A DNA stretch of 52,500 bases, taken from positions 1 to 52,500 of the forward strand of contig NZ_AQQZ01000002.1 in assembly GCF_001205715.1 (NCBI RefSeq), written 5' to 3'. The position numbers and the translations under genes are program-made. Below the pieces are notes generated by a model. The model made no database searches. It worked only from the letters and a program-made list of their open reading frames with translations, and had not been told where the DNA came from. Positions 7,892 through 15,972 of the stretch are shown one piece after another; the stretch's first letter is position 1, and each line of letters begins with the position of its first letter. The stretch is from Pseudaestuariivita atlantica (lineage in GTDB: Bacteria > Pseudomonadota > Alphaproteobacteria > Rhodobacterales > Rhodobacteraceae).

Positions 7892-8803
7892 TCAGGTGCC
7901 GAGAAGCGCGGTGATTTCCCCAAGCGAGGAGGTCTGCGTGATCCAGCGCAGTGGGATGCCCCGTGATCCGCCGATGCCAAAGGCCGCACCCGCCACGGCG
8001 CCCACCAGAATGGCCCGCCCGGCGCTGTCGCCGCCCGCCCGGATGTTGCGCTCGACGGCGTCGGAATAGCTGTCCGCGCGGGCGAGGATGTGGAAGGCCA
8101 GCGGCACGCCCTGCCGCAGGTGGCAGGCGCGTCCGGTGACCTCGCCATAGGCGACGGAATCGTCTGTTTTCGCATCAAGTGCCGCCGTCAGGTCGGCGTG
8201 GCCGTCGGCCGAAGCGCGCAGTGCCGTCTTCAGCTCCGCGCCGTCGCCGACCAGCTTCATCAGCCGCGCGGCGATCGAACCATAATAGCGTGCCTCGTCA
8301 TGCACGTTGGTCACGGCGATGGCGGCCTTCACCGGTGTCTCCAGGTCCGCCTGCTGCCCGTGTGCATGGACCACGGCGGGAAGGGTCGCGATGGCGGGCA
8401 GTTGTTCGTCTTCCAGGCCGGACGGATCAGTGATCGCGGCGGCAAGGTGGTCGAGCGTGCCGCGCGTCGGTCGGTCGATATATCCCGAATACGTGCCACC
8501 CGCCCCGAAGTGGGCCTGATACGCATCCTGGTAGGCGCCGGCGTTGAACCCGCCGCATTCCGTGATGACCCGCGTCGCAAGGACAAGCGCCTCGCCATAC
8601 TGCGTCTGCCGGCCATCCGTGCCCTCGGCATGAACGAATACGCCTGCGGCATCGGCGAAATTGGCCCGGTCGAGTGGGACGAAAGCCGCCGATCCACGCC
8701 TTGCCGCGATCTCGGCGATGCGGGCGGGGTCGTAGAGCCAGTGCAGCCCGCGCGCGGCGGCATCGGCGACCAGCGCGCCGTGGATCAGGTCAGTCGTTGT
8801 CAT
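7892..8803 (-). CDS. ADP-ribosylglycohydrolase-like protein (crystallin J1-like group)
   Basis: The protein is 303 aa with the all-helical DraG/ARH fold pattern: [20 protein letters not shown] at the N terminus and [20 protein letters not shown] near the C terminus. Canonical enzymes bind two Mg ions through a GD pair early and a GGDTDT motif late. Here the early position reads AD and the late one GGDSAG, so some acidic ligands are missing. Activity on ADP-ribosylated protein is therefore uncertain. It starts 14 bp inside the end of trmD, implying co-translation with ribosome-related genes, and separates trmD from rplS. Confidence 0.8.
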   Translation of the reverse strand: MTTTDLIHGALVADAAARGLHWLYDPARIAEIAARRGSAAFVPLDRANFADAAGVFVHAEGTDGRQTQYGEALVLATRVITECGGFNAGAYQDAYQAHFGAGGTYSGYIDRPTRGTLDHLAAAITDPSGLEDEQLPAIATLPAVVHAHGQQADLETPVKAAIAVTNVHDEARYYGSIAARLMKLVGDGAELKTALRASADGHADLTAALDAKTDDSVAYGEVTGRACHLRQGVPLAFHILARADSYSDAVERNIRAGGDSAGRAILVGAVAGAAFGIGGSRGIPLRWITQTSSLGEITALLGT

Positions 8804-9578
8804 GGTCGGCGAGATAGCGCGCCCACAGGTCCGGGCGACGGGTACGGGTCAGCTCTTCGGCCTGTTCCCGGCGCCATGTCTCGACCGCCGCGTGGTTGCC
8901 GGAGGTCAGGACCTCGGGGATCTGGCGGCCCTGCCATTCCGCCGGGCGGGTGTATTGCGGGTGTTCGAGAAGGCCCGCCGAGAAGCTCTCTTCCTCGGTC
9001 GAGGCGGCGTTGCCCAGCACGCCCGGCAGCAGGCGCACGGTGGCGTCGATCAGCGCCATCGCCGCGATCTCGCCCCCGGTGAGGACGTAATCGCCGATCG
9101 ACACCTCCTCGATCCCGTGATGGTCGAGAACGCGCTGGTCGACCCCTTCGAAGCGCCCACACAGAAGCGTGACGCCGGGGCCGGCGGCGAGCGCTTGCGC
9201 CCGCGCCTGCGTGAAAGGCGCGCCACGGGGCGAGAGGTAGATCACCGGGCCCGGCCCGCGCGCCGCCGCAAGCGCGGCATCGACGACATCGGCGCGCAGG
9301 ACCATGCCCGCGCCGCCACCGGCGGGCGTGTCGTCCACGTTGCGGTGGCGCCCGATCCCGTGCTGGCGCAGGTCGAAGGGTTCGAGGCACCACGCCCCGT
9401 CCTTCAGCGCCTTGCCGGTCAGCGACGCGCCAAGGACGCCGGGGAACAGCTCGGGGAACAGCGTGATGACCCGCGCGGTCCAGACGTCCTTGAGGGTCGG
9501 GGTGGGCGTGATCAGTTCGCGCGGCTGCGCGGTGACGCGGATCGACTTGCGGCCATGGCTGCGCGGCTTATCCGTCAT
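8790..9578 (-). CDS. trmD: tRNA (guanine-N1-)-methyltransferase TrmD
   Basis: The protein is 262 aa and makes m1G37 in tRNAs using AdoMet through a trefoil-knot fold. Motifs are [11 protein letters not shown] at the N-terminal core, [27 protein letters not shown] and the knot signature [14 protein letters not shown]. The ~35-residue N-terminal extension ([11 protein letters not shown]...) precedes the usual start at RVITLFP; an internal start is possible. It overlaps rimM upstream by 11 bp and the glycohydrolase-like gene downstream by 14 bp, so all three are probably translationally coupled. Confidence 0.97.
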   Translation of the reverse strand: MTDKPRSHGRKSIRVTAQPRELITPTPTLKDVWTARVITLFPELFPGVLGASLTGKALKDGAWCLEPFDLRQHGIGRHRNVDDTPAGGGAGMVLRADVVDAALAAARGPGPVIYLSPRGAPFTQARAQALAAGPGVTLLCGRFEGVDQRVLDHHGIEEVSIGDYVLTGGEIAAMALIDATVRLLPGVLGNAASTEEESFSAGLLEHPQYTRPAEWQGRQIPEVLTSGNHAAVETWRREQAEELTRTRRPDLWARYLADHDND

Positions 9579-10083
9579 CGGGGAAGATCCCCAAGGGCGG
9601 GTCCGCCACGATCCGGCCCGCGGTCAGGTCGACCGTGGGCACCGCCGCGCGGGTGAACGGCAACAGCACCGTCGCCTTCAGGCCGGGACCGTGGATTTCC
9701 AGCAGGTCGTCGGCGCCGTTGTTCTGGACCGATTTCACCCGGCCCAGCCGCACGCCGCCGGTGTCGTAGACATTCAGCCCGATCAGGTCGGCGTGATAGA
9801 ATTCGTCATCCGGCAGGGACGGCAGAGCCGAACGCGGCGCATAAAGGCGCACGCCTTTCAGGGCGTCGGCCTCTTCCTTCGTCGCAATGGTGTTGAGACG
9901 CACGGCAAAGCCGCCCTTGATCGGGCGGTCAAGCGTGACCGTGAAGGTCCGGCTGCCGTCTTCGGTGTGCAGGGGCCCGTAGGATGCGACATCCTCGGGC
10001 ACCGCGGTAAAGCTTTTCAGGCGCACTTCGCCGCGCACGCCGAAGGCTCCCGCGATGGCGGCGACGCAGACGTGATCGGTCAT
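9568..10083 (-). CDS. rimM: Ribosome maturation factor RimM
   Basis: The protein is 171 aa and is a 16S/30S assembly factor that binds S19. [20 protein letters not shown] is the RimM N-terminal domain. [16 protein letters not shown] opens the C-terminal PRC barrel, which continues through LLEIHG and the [14 protein letters not shown] segment. ATG at 10083 is chosen because it matches the family start and overlaps the preceding small gene's stop by ATGA. The end overlaps trmD. Confidence 0.95.
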   Translation of the reverse strand: MTDHVCVAAIAGAFGVRGEVRLKSFTAVPEDVASYGPLHTEDGSRTFTVTLDRPIKGGFAVRLNTIATKEEADALKGVRLYAPRSALPSLPDDEFYHADLIGLNVYDTGGVRLGRVKSVQNNGADDLLEIHGPGLKATVLLPFTRAAVPTVDLTAGRIVADPPLGIFPDDG

Positions 10084-10220
10084 CTCGGTTGCAGGCACAG
10101 CCCGTCCTCCATGATGCCCGCCCGCGCGGCGCAGCGTTCGCTTTCCTGTGCCCGTTCCCAGACGATCCCGGCCACGAAGGCCAGCGTCACGAACAGGACA
10201 AGGCGGAAGAGGCGGAACAT
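10080..10220 (-). CDS. Small single-helix membrane peptide between rpsP and rimM
   Basis: This 46-aa ORF reads [20 protein letters not shown], then [15 protein letters not shown] and ends GLCLQPR. It has one membrane helix (residues ~5-20), then a short charged tail with two Cys (in SERCAA and GLCLQP). The stop TGA overlaps the rimM ATG by 4 bp, the same coupling seen elsewhere in this operon, which supports it being a real gene. I recall similar short proteins next to rimM in related genomes, but that needs a search. Function is unknown. Confidence 0.7.
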   Translation of the reverse strand: MFRLFRLVLFVTLAFVAGIVWERAQESERCAARAGIMEDGLCLQPR

Positions 10221-10307
10221 GCACGCGCGCCGGGACAGAGGCCGCGGATCAGGCCCGCGGCACGAGGGGCGAGGCGCGGGAGTGTCCGCGCGCCCCGCCT
10301 TTCCCGA

Positions 10308-10730
10308 TTACTCGGTGGTTTCTTCCGCGGCTTCTTCTGCCGCCGGTTCCTCGGCAGGCTCTTCAGCCGGTGCGGCTGCGGCTTCGGCGGCTTCCGCTGC
10401 CTTGGCGGCTTTCTCTTCTGCGCGGTCCTTGGCTTTCTGGCCGGGCTCGGCCTTCTGCGGGTTGTTGCGCTCTTTCTTTTCCATCTCGCCCGCAGCTTCG
10501 AGGAAGCGCTGGATGCGGTCGGTCGGCTGCGCGCCCTGGTCCAGCCAGTACTTGATGCGTTCGATGTTCATCTTCACGCGGTCTTCGCTGTCTTTCGGCA
10601 GGAGCGGGTTGTAGGTGCCCAGCTTCTCGATGAAGCGGCCGTCGCGCGGCATGCGCGAGTCAGCCGCGACGATGCGGTAGAAGGGGCGTTTCTTGGAACC
10701 GCCGCGTGCGAGGCGAATTTTCATGGCCAT
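10308..10730 (-). CDS. rpsP: 30S ribosomal protein S16 with acidic Ala/Glu tail
   Basis: The protein is 140 aa. Residues 1-~80 are normal S16: [40 protein letters not shown] and later [19 protein letters not shown]. The remaining ~55 residues are a lysine-rich linker, then a low-complexity Ala/Glu tail ending AAEETTE. Such tails occur in alphaproteobacterial S16; the function is unclear. The ATG at 10730 matches the conserved start. The gene starts 45 bp after the chorismate mutase. Confidence 0.97.
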   Translation of the reverse strand: MAMKIRLARGGSKKRPFYRIVAADSRMPRDGRFIEKLGTYNPLLPKDSEDRVKMNIERIKYWLDQGAQPTDRIQRFLEAAGEMEKKERNNPQKAEPGQKAKDRAEEKAAKAAEAAEAAAAPAEEPAEEPAAEEAAEETTE

Positions 10731-10775
10731 TGTTGGTGTCTCCTTTGAATGGCGTTTGTGCCGGGGCAAGCCCCG

Positions 10776-11075
10776 TTACGATTGGTGTTGTTTGTGGTGC
10801 TGAATGACTTCAGCGATGATGAAGTTGAGCAGTTTCCTGGCGAAGACCGGATCGACATCCGCGTCCTGCGCCAATTCTTCGAGCCGTGCGACCTGCTTGG
10901 CCTCGCGGGCCGGGTCGCTGGGTGGAAGGTCGTGTTGCGCCTTGAGCTTGCCGACGGCCTGCGTGTGCTTGAACCGCTCGCCCAGCGTGTAGACGAGGAT
11001 CGCATCGAGCCGGTCGATGGAGGCGCGGTGCTCGGCCAGGATCTCGGCCGCGCGCTGGGTGGTGTCTTGGGTCAT
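10776..11075 (-). CDS. Chorismate mutase, AroQ class
   Basis: The protein is 99 aa and all-helical, the AroQ-type domain that converts chorismate to prephenate for Phe and Tyr synthesis. Visible landmarks are RASIDRLDAILVYTLGERF (helix 1, with the active-site Arg), AVGKLKAQHDLPPSDPARE and KLLNFIIAEVIQHHK. It is a stand-alone domain without a prephenate dehydratase or dehydrogenase fusion. It overlaps the upstream GNAT gene by ATGA and lies just ahead of rpsP. Confidence 0.9.
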   Translation of the reverse strand: MTQDTTQRAAEILAEHRASIDRLDAILVYTLGERFKHTQAVGKLKAQHDLPPSDPAREAKQVARLEELAQDADVDPVFARKLLNFIIAEVIQHHKQHQS

Positions 11076-11599
11076 GTCAAAGCCTCCGGGGCGGGGTGGC
11101 GCCAGATATGGAGCGTGCCGAGGGTCGGGTGGTCATAGGTGCCGTCTGGCGTGCAGCCGAGGCGTCGGGCCAGCGCGACCGAGCGGGTGTTCGCGGGATC
11201 GACGAGCGACATCGCGTCCGTCCAGCCCAGCACGTCGTAGGCATGGGTGCGGGAGGCGACGGCGGCCTCGTAGGCGATGCCACGGCCTTCGCCTTCGGCA
11301 AAGACCGACCACGCGACTTCCGGTTGCGGCCAGTCTTCGGGGTAGAACAGGCCGACCACGCCCAGAGGCTGGTCGGTGTCCTTGTCGGCGACCATCCAGC
11401 GGCCATAGCCGCGCGCGATCCAGTGGCCGACCAGTCCGCAGAACTGCGACCACGCGGTTTCACGCGAATACGGCCCGCCGACCGTGCCGGCGCGATCCGA
11501 CATGCGGAAGGCGATGTAGTGTTCGATATCGGATGCCACCGGCGCGCGCAGGCGCAGGCGCTCCGTCTCGATCTCGGGGATGGTGAAGGTCCCGCTCAT
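11072..11599 (-). CDS. GNAT N-acetyltransferase 1 of 3
   Basis: The protein is 175 aa of the RimJ/RimL-like GNAT type: IPEIETERLRLRAPVASDIEHY at the start (split motif), GVVGLFYPEDWPQPEVAWSV (strand pair), EGRGIAYEAA (acetyl-CoA pyrophosphate loop, Q/RxxGxA type) and DPANTRSVALARRLGC. Substrate is unknown. It belongs to a run of three same-strand GNAT genes with 4-bp overlaps that look like tandem duplicates. Its stop overlaps the chorismate mutase start. Confidence 0.88.
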   Translation of the reverse strand: MSGTFTIPEIETERLRLRAPVASDIEHYIAFRMSDRAGTVGGPYSRETAWSQFCGLVGHWIARGYGRWMVADKDTDQPLGVVGLFYPEDWPQPEVAWSVFAEGEGRGIAYEAAVASRTHAYDVLGWTDAMSLVDPANTRSVALARRLGCTPDGTYDHPTLGTLHIWRHPAPEALT

Positions 11600-12162
11600 G
11601 CCGCCGGTCCCCAGTGGCGGTGCGTGTGGAAATCGGGCTGGCCGTCGAACGGGCCTTCATCCGTCGCGCCGAGGCGATTGGCCAGCGCGACGGAGCGCGT
11701 GTTGCCGGTGTCGATGTAGCTGACGAGCGCGGGCAGTTCGAGCGTGGCGCGGGCAAAGTCGCGCGCTGCTGCCGCCGCTTCGTGCGCGAAGCCCTGTCCT
11801 TCGCCTTCGGGCAAGAACAGGAAACCGAGTTCGGGTTCGAGGTCGCCCGGCTCCATCCCCAGCACCACGAAGCCGAGGGGCGCGCCGGTGTCGCGCGACG
11901 TGACGGTCCAGCCGCCATGGCCATGCAGCATCCAGCCCGAGGCGAGCGACAGGAAATCGAACCACGCGTCCTCGCGCGACATCGGGCCGCCGACATATTG
12001 CCCGCGTTCGCCGCAGACGATCTTGGCATAGCAGGCGAAATCCTCGACCCGCGGCGCGCGCAGGTGCAGGCGGGTGGTGTCGAGCGCCGGGATGGTGGCC
12101 CTGACGGTTGCAGCCATCGCGGGGGCCTTGCCGCCCGTGGGTGTTTCGCAGGCGTATCTCAT
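11596..12162 (-). CDS. GNAT N-acetyltransferase 2 of 3
   Basis: The protein is 188 aa from the ATG at 12162, or 173 from the ATG at 12117 (MAATVRAT). I choose 12162 because it makes the ATGA overlap with the upstream gene seen at neighbouring junctions. GNAT landmarks are LDTTRLHLRAPRVEDF, PELGFLFLPEGEGQGFAHEA (CoA loop) and SYIDTGNTRSVALANRLGA. It closely resembles its two neighbours in layout. Substrate is unknown. Confidence 0.85.
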   Translation of the reverse strand: MRYACETPTGGKAPAMAATVRATIPALDTTRLHLRAPRVEDFACYAKIVCGERGQYVGGPMSREDAWFDFLSLASGWMLHGHGGWTVTSRDTGAPLGFVVLGMEPGDLEPELGFLFLPEGEGQGFAHEAAAAARDFARATLELPALVSYIDTGNTRSVALANRLGATDEGPFDGQPDFHTHRHWGPAA

Positions 12163-12665
12163 GCGCGCCCCCGTGCCGGGTGTCGATAGACGAGGCAGGG
12201 CGCGTCGGGTCTGGGTTGCGGGGCGTCGGGATCGATGCGCGCACCGAGACGCTCGGCGAGCGTCCGGGAGCGGGCATTGTCCGCGTCGATATAGCTGACG
12301 GCGGTGGGCCAGCCGAGCGTGCCGAAGGCGTGGTCGAGCGCGGCATCGGCGGCTTCGAACGCGAAGCCCTTGCCTTCGCCGCCTTCGAAGGTGACCCAGC
12401 CGATCTCTGTCTCGGGCCAGTCGCCGGGGCACCACGGGCCGGCGAGGCCAAGCGCGGTGTCGTCGCCCCTGGCGCAGAAGGCCCACATGCCGAAGCCCAG
12501 AAGGTCCCAGTGCCCGACCTCGGCGGCGAAGTGCCGCCATGCCGCGCCCGGCGTGTAGGGGCCGCCGACATGGCGCGCGCGGTCGCTCGTGAAGAACGCG
12601 ACCGCGCGGTCGGTGTCCCGTGCGCCGGGGCGGCGCAGGATCAGGCGTTCGGTTTCAAGCTGCAC
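12159..12665 (-). CDS. GNAT N-acetyltransferase 3 of 3
   Basis: The protein is 168 aa and starts MQLETERLILRRPGARDTD, the standard RimJ/RimL-type opening. The acetyl-CoA loop is GGEGKGFAFEAAD and the late motif is SYIDADNARSRTLAERLGA. It is the first of the three tandem acetyltransferases in transcription order. It overlaps the YeeE/YedE half upstream by 11 bp and GNAT 2 downstream by 4 bp. The array may be a lineage-specific expansion. Confidence 0.87.
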   Translation of the reverse strand: MQLETERLILRRPGARDTDRAVAFFTSDRARHVGGPYTPGAAWRHFAAEVGHWDLLGFGMWAFCARGDDTALGLAGPWCPGDWPETEIGWVTFEGGEGKGFAFEAADAALDHAFGTLGWPTAVSYIDADNARSRTLAERLGARIDPDAPQPRPDAPCLVYRHPARGRA

Positions 12666-13083
12666 GGGTGCCTCGCGGAACGGGCAGGAAGGGCTGCGCG
12701 ATCATGCCCGCGGTCATCGCCGCGAAGAAGGCCAGCGCGGGCCAGCCGCCGTAGCCCAGCACCGCCAGCGCGGGTCCGGGGCAGAGGCCCGCCAGCGCCC
12801 AGCCGGCCCCGAACAGCGCCGAGCCAGTGACGAGCGGCGCGTCGATCACGGGGTCGGCAGGCGCGGGGATGGGGGCGCCAAGCATTGCGGTCTGGCGGCG
12901 GCGGGCGATGGCCCAGGCACCGAGCATCGGCAGGATCGCCCCGCCCAGCACGAAGGCGAGCGTGGGATCCCACGCGCCGAACAGGTCGAGCCAGCCCTGC
13001 ACCTTGTCGGTGTCGGTCATGCCCGACACGGTCAGGCCCGCCCCGAAGAGGCCTCCGGCGAAGAGAGCGACAAGCAGGCGCAT
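12655..13083 (-). CDS. YeeE/YedE-type transporter, second half-protein
   Basis: The 142-aa membrane protein has about four helices: LLVALFAGGLFGAGLTVSGM, a central LAFVLGGAILPMLGAWAIA, then SALFGAGWALAGLCPGPALA and a last hydrophobic segment. The GLCPGPAL motif is typical of the split YeeE/YedE (DUF6691-like) partner, thought to move thiosulfate or related sulfur compounds. It starts within the stop of its partner, so the two probably form a heteromer. Confidence 0.83.
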   Translation of the reverse strand: MRLLVALFAGGLFGAGLTVSGMTDTDKVQGWLDLFGAWDPTLAFVLGGAILPMLGAWAIARRRQTAMLGAPIPAPADPVIDAPLVTGSALFGAGWALAGLCPGPALAVLGYGGWPALAFFAAMTAGMIAQPFLPVPRGTRAA

Positions 13084-13511
13084 CAGATCACCCCCAGCAT
13101 GTGGCGGCCGACATACATCACGATGCCGCCCGCGATCAGGTAGACGAGCGTCGCCGCGATCCCCCGTACCGAGAAGCGGGAGATGCCGCAGACGCCGTGA
13201 CCGGAGGTGCAGCCATTGGCCATCCGGGTGCCCACGCCGACGAAGAGCCCGGCGATCACGAGGATCGGCAGCGAGGTGGTGAGGTTCGTGTCGGGCGCGC
13301 CCGAGACGAGCGCGATGACGAGCGGCACGCCGACAAGGCCCGCGATGAACGCCATGCGTTCACCCGCATTGCCGCGCCCGGTGCCATCGAGCAGACCACC
13401 AAGGATACCCGACGCGCCCATGATGCGCCCGTTCACCAGCAGGAACACGGCCGCCGCGCAGCCGATCATCAGGCCCCCGACCAGGCCAAGAATCCACTCC
13501 GTCGGTATCAT
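13083..13511 (-). CDS. YeeE/YedE-type transporter, first half-protein
   Basis: The 142-aa membrane protein has about four helices and the family motif MANGCTSGHGVCG near residue 107, with the conserved Cys pair linked to thiosulfate uptake in YeeE. It opens EWILGLVGGLMIGCAAAVFL and contains NGRIMGASGILGGLLDG. Its TGA overlaps the next gene's ATG by one base. It begins the minus-strand run that leads on to the GNAT and ribosomal genes. No rhodanese or Sox gene lies nearby, so the sulfur substrate is inferred from the family. Confidence 0.85.
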   Translation of the reverse strand: MIPTEWILGLVGGLMIGCAAAVFLLVNGRIMGASGILGGLLDGTGRGNAGERMAFIAGLVGVPLVIALVSGAPDTNLTTSLPILVIAGLFVGVGTRMANGCTSGHGVCGISRFSVRGIAATLVYLIAGGIVMYVGRHMLGVI

Positions 13512-13620
13512 GTGGGATCGTCCATATTGACGCGCTGCCGCGCGGCTTGTTTTCCCGCAAGTGGCAACGCAACGCGGTGCCCGCAGGCGGGTGCGTGGGG
13601 CGGGCCGGCCCTCCGGGGGA

Positions 13621-13641
13621 CATATTTGGAAAGAGAAGAAG
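13621..13641 (+). repeat. Intergenic repeat copy A
   Basis: 21 bp (catatttggaaag then agaagaag) are identical to copy B at 22785-22805. Both follow a GC-rich stretch with CTCCGG and are followed within a few bases by GACATG. This copy sits in the 139-bp gap between ffh and the YeeE half, opposite in strand to both. It matches the style of a dispersed Rhodobacteraceae intergenic motif. Confidence 0.6.
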
Positions 13642-13650
13642 ACATGCGCG

Positions 13651-15141
13651 TCACTTCTTCTTGCCGAAGCCCGAGAGGCCCGGAGGAAGCGACATGCCGC
13701 CGCCCATGCCGGGCAGGCCGCCGGGCATCTTGCCCATTTGCTTGGCCGCGGTTTCGAGCGCCTTGGGGTCCATGCCGTCCATGCCGGGCATGCCGCCGCC
13801 CTTGCCCATCATGGCGGCCATCGCCTTTTTCATCATGCCGCCCTTGCCCATCTTCTTCATCATGTCGGCCATCTGGCGGTGCATCTTGAGAAGCTTGTTG
13901 AGGTCGCTGACTTCCATGCCGGATCCGGCGGCGATGCGTTTCTTGCGGCTGGCCTGCAGGATCTGCGGGGCGGCGCGTTCCTTTTTCGTCATCGACTGGA
14001 TCATGGCGATCTGCTGCTTGAGCACGCGATCGTCGAAGCCGGCCTTTTCGACCTCTTTCGCCATCTTGCCCATGCCGGGCATCATCGACATCATGCCTTC
14101 CATGCCGCCCATCTTGAGCATCTGTTCAAGCTGGCCCTTCAGGTCGTTCATGTTGAACTGACCTTTCTGGAAGCGGCGCATCATCTTTTCGGCCTGCTCG
14201 GCCTCGATCGTATCCTGCGCCTTTTCGACCAGCGCGACGATGTCGCCCATGCCGAGGATGCGGCCCGCGATGCGGTCGGGTTCGAAGGTTTCGAGCGCGT
14301 CCATCTTTTCGCCGGCGCCGACGAACTTGATGGGTTTGCCGGTCACGGCGCGCATCGACAGGGCGGCGCCGCCGCGGCCGTCGCCGTCCATCCGGGTGAG
14401 GACGACGCCGGAGATGCCGATCTTGCCGTCAAACTCTTCGGCCACCTCGACCGCGACCTGGCCGGTCAGGCCGTCGACGACCAGCAGCGTTTCGCGGGGC
14501 TGGACGGCATCGCGGACGTCTTCGACCTCCTGCATCAGCGTCTGGTCGATCTGCAGGCGGCCTGCCGTGTCGAGGAGGACAACGTCGTAGCCGCCGAGCG
14601 AGGCCTGCGTCTTGGCGCGTTTGGCGATCTGCACCGCGCTTTCGCCCTTGACGATGGGCAGGGTGTCGACGCCGATCTGCATGCCGAGGACCGCCAGCTG
14701 GTCCATCGCGGCGGGGCGGTAGATGTCGAGCGAGGCCATGAGGACGCGCTTGCCCTCTTTTTCGGTCAGGCGTTTGGCGAGCTTGCCGGTGGTGGTCGTC
14801 TTGCCCGAGCCCTGCAGGCCGACCATCAGGATCGGCGCGGGCGGGTTGTCGATTTTCAGAGCGCCCGGTTCGCCGTCACCTTCCAGCACGTGCTTGAGTT
14901 CGTCATGCACGATTTTGACGACCTGCTGGCCCGGAGTGACCGATTTCGTCACCGCCTGGCCGGTCGCCTTTTCCTGCACCGCTTTCACGAAGTCGCGCGC
15001 CACCGGCAACGAGACGTCCGCTTCGAGCAGCGCGACGCGCACTTCGCGCAGGGCGGTCTTCACGTCGTCTTCACTGAGCGCGCCCTGCTTGGTGAGGCGG
15101 TCGAAGACGCCGGACAGGCGGTCGGACAGGTTTTCGAACAT
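13651..15141 (-). CDS. ffh: Signal recognition particle protein Ffh
   Basis: The 496-aa SRP54 GTPase binds signal sequences and 4.5S RNA and delivers ribosomes to FtsY. The N domain opens MFENLSDRLSGVFDRL. The G domain has VGLQGSGKTTTTGK (G1), LDIYRPAAMDQL, LLDTAGR (G3) and TRMDGDGRGGAAL (G4 region). The M domain is strikingly Met/Gly-rich at the C terminus and ends GKKK. The ATG at 15141 is the family start; the frame stays open upstream for over 480 more codons only because of high GC. No SRP RNA is seen beside it. Confidence 0.97.
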   Translation of the reverse strand: MFENLSDRLSGVFDRLTKQGALSEDDVKTALREVRVALLEADVSLPVARDFVKAVQEKATGQAVTKSVTPGQQVVKIVHDELKHVLEGDGEPGALKIDNPPAPILMVGLQGSGKTTTTGKLAKRLTEKEGKRVLMASLDIYRPAAMDQLAVLGMQIGVDTLPIVKGESAVQIAKRAKTQASLGGYDVVLLDTAGRLQIDQTLMQEVEDVRDAVQPRETLLVVDGLTGQVAVEVAEEFDGKIGISGVVLTRMDGDGRGGAALSMRAVTGKPIKFVGAGEKMDALETFEPDRIAGRILGMGDIVALVEKAQDTIEAEQAEKMMRRFQKGQFNMNDLKGQLEQMLKMGGMEGMMSMMPGMGKMAKEVEKAGFDDRVLKQQIAMIQSMTKKERAAPQILQASRKKRIAAGSGMEVSDLNKLLKMHRQMADMMKKMGKGGMMKKAMAAMMGKGGGMPGMDGMDPKALETAAKQMGKMPGGLPGMGGGMSLPPGLSGFGKKK

Positions 15142-15338
15142 GGGCAATGCCCCTTCGTGCGGTTGCGGATGGTCCCAAGGTAGGAACCGATGCCCCAAAC
15201 GACAAACGCACCAGTGGGCGCGACGCGCTGACTGGTGGCGATCCCGCATGGAGCACGGGACCGGAGGGGCGGGCCTCTCCGGAGTTGGGGGCGGAATAGG
15301 CGGCGCGCGGGCGGGAGTCAACCCGCGCGCCTTTCCGG

Positions 15339-15866
15339 TCAGGCGGCGGCGGCCTGCGGGTGCACGAAGGTCACGTCGGTGATCCCGAGGAAGCCGAGCA
15401 TGTGGGTGAGGTAGCGGGAGGCGAAGTCGATCTCTGACCCGATGCCGGTGCCGCCGGAGGCGAAGGCCACGATGGCGCGTTTGCCGGTCAGCAGGCCCTG
15501 CGGACCGTCGGGCGTGTAGCGGAAGGTGCGGCCCGCGCGGGCGACGAGGTCGATCCATGCCTTGAGCGCGGCGGGCACGCCGAAATTGTAGACCGGCAGG
15601 CCGATCACGATGACGTCGGCGGCGTCGAGTTCGGCGACCAGCGTGTCGGACAGGGCGAGGGTTTGTGCCTGCGCCTCGGTCCGGGTTTCGGCGGGGGTGA
15701 AATTCGCGGAGACCCAGGCCTCGGAGAGGTGGGGGAGGGGTTCGGCGGCAAGGTCGCGGCGGATCACCCGCGCCGCACCCAGTTCGGCGATGGTGCGGGC
15801 GGTCATGGCGCGGGTGGCAGAGCCGGTGGTGCGGGCAGAGCTGTCGATATGCAGAACGGTGGTCAT
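15339..15866 (-). CDS. azoR: FMN-dependent NADH-azoreductase / quinone reductase
   Basis: The 175-aa flavodoxin-fold enzyme reduces azo bonds and quinones. HIDSSARTTGSATRA is the phosphate-binding loop for FMN. PVYNFGVPAALKAWIDLVAR and ASGGTGIGSEIDF are AzoR signatures. ATG at 15866 follows a good AGGAG site. It diverges from a LysR gene across 106 bp, the usual arrangement for inducible azoreductase or quinone-stress genes, so the regulator probably controls it. Confidence 0.92.
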   Translation of the reverse strand: MTTVLHIDSSARTTGSATRAMTARTIAELGAARVIRRDLAAEPLPHLSEAWVSANFTPAETRTEAQAQTLALSDTLVAELDAADVIVIGLPVYNFGVPAALKAWIDLVARAGRTFRYTPDGPQGLLTGKRAIVAFASGGTGIGSEIDFASRYLTHMLGFLGITDVTFVHPQAAAA

Positions 15867-15907
15867 GGTCACTCCTGACATGGTGAGAATACGTGACCGA
15901 TCTGGTT

Positions 15908-15927
15908 ATTGCGTTTGCGCACACAAT
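15908..15927. promoter_or_regulatory. Candidate LysR-type operator
   Basis: ATTG and CAAT flank 12 bp in the azoR-LysR divergent intergenic region, with a TGCGCA core between. LysR proteins bind dyad sites in this position. The match is short, so this is tentative. Confidence 0.35.
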
Positions 15928-15972
15928 CGGAAAGGATGGACAGCGAGTGTTCGATTTTGCACAGGGTGCGCC

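Noticed and set aside
13561-15183. Long plus-strand ORF (540 codons) antisense to ffh
   Set aside because: It is His/Ala/Gly-rich shadow translation of a GC-rich gene; ffh on the other strand has full SRP54 motifs.
15142-15338. SRP (4.5S) RNA gene beside ffh
   Set aside because: I could not find the conserved GGAAG/AGCA loop region of SRP RNA in this spacer.
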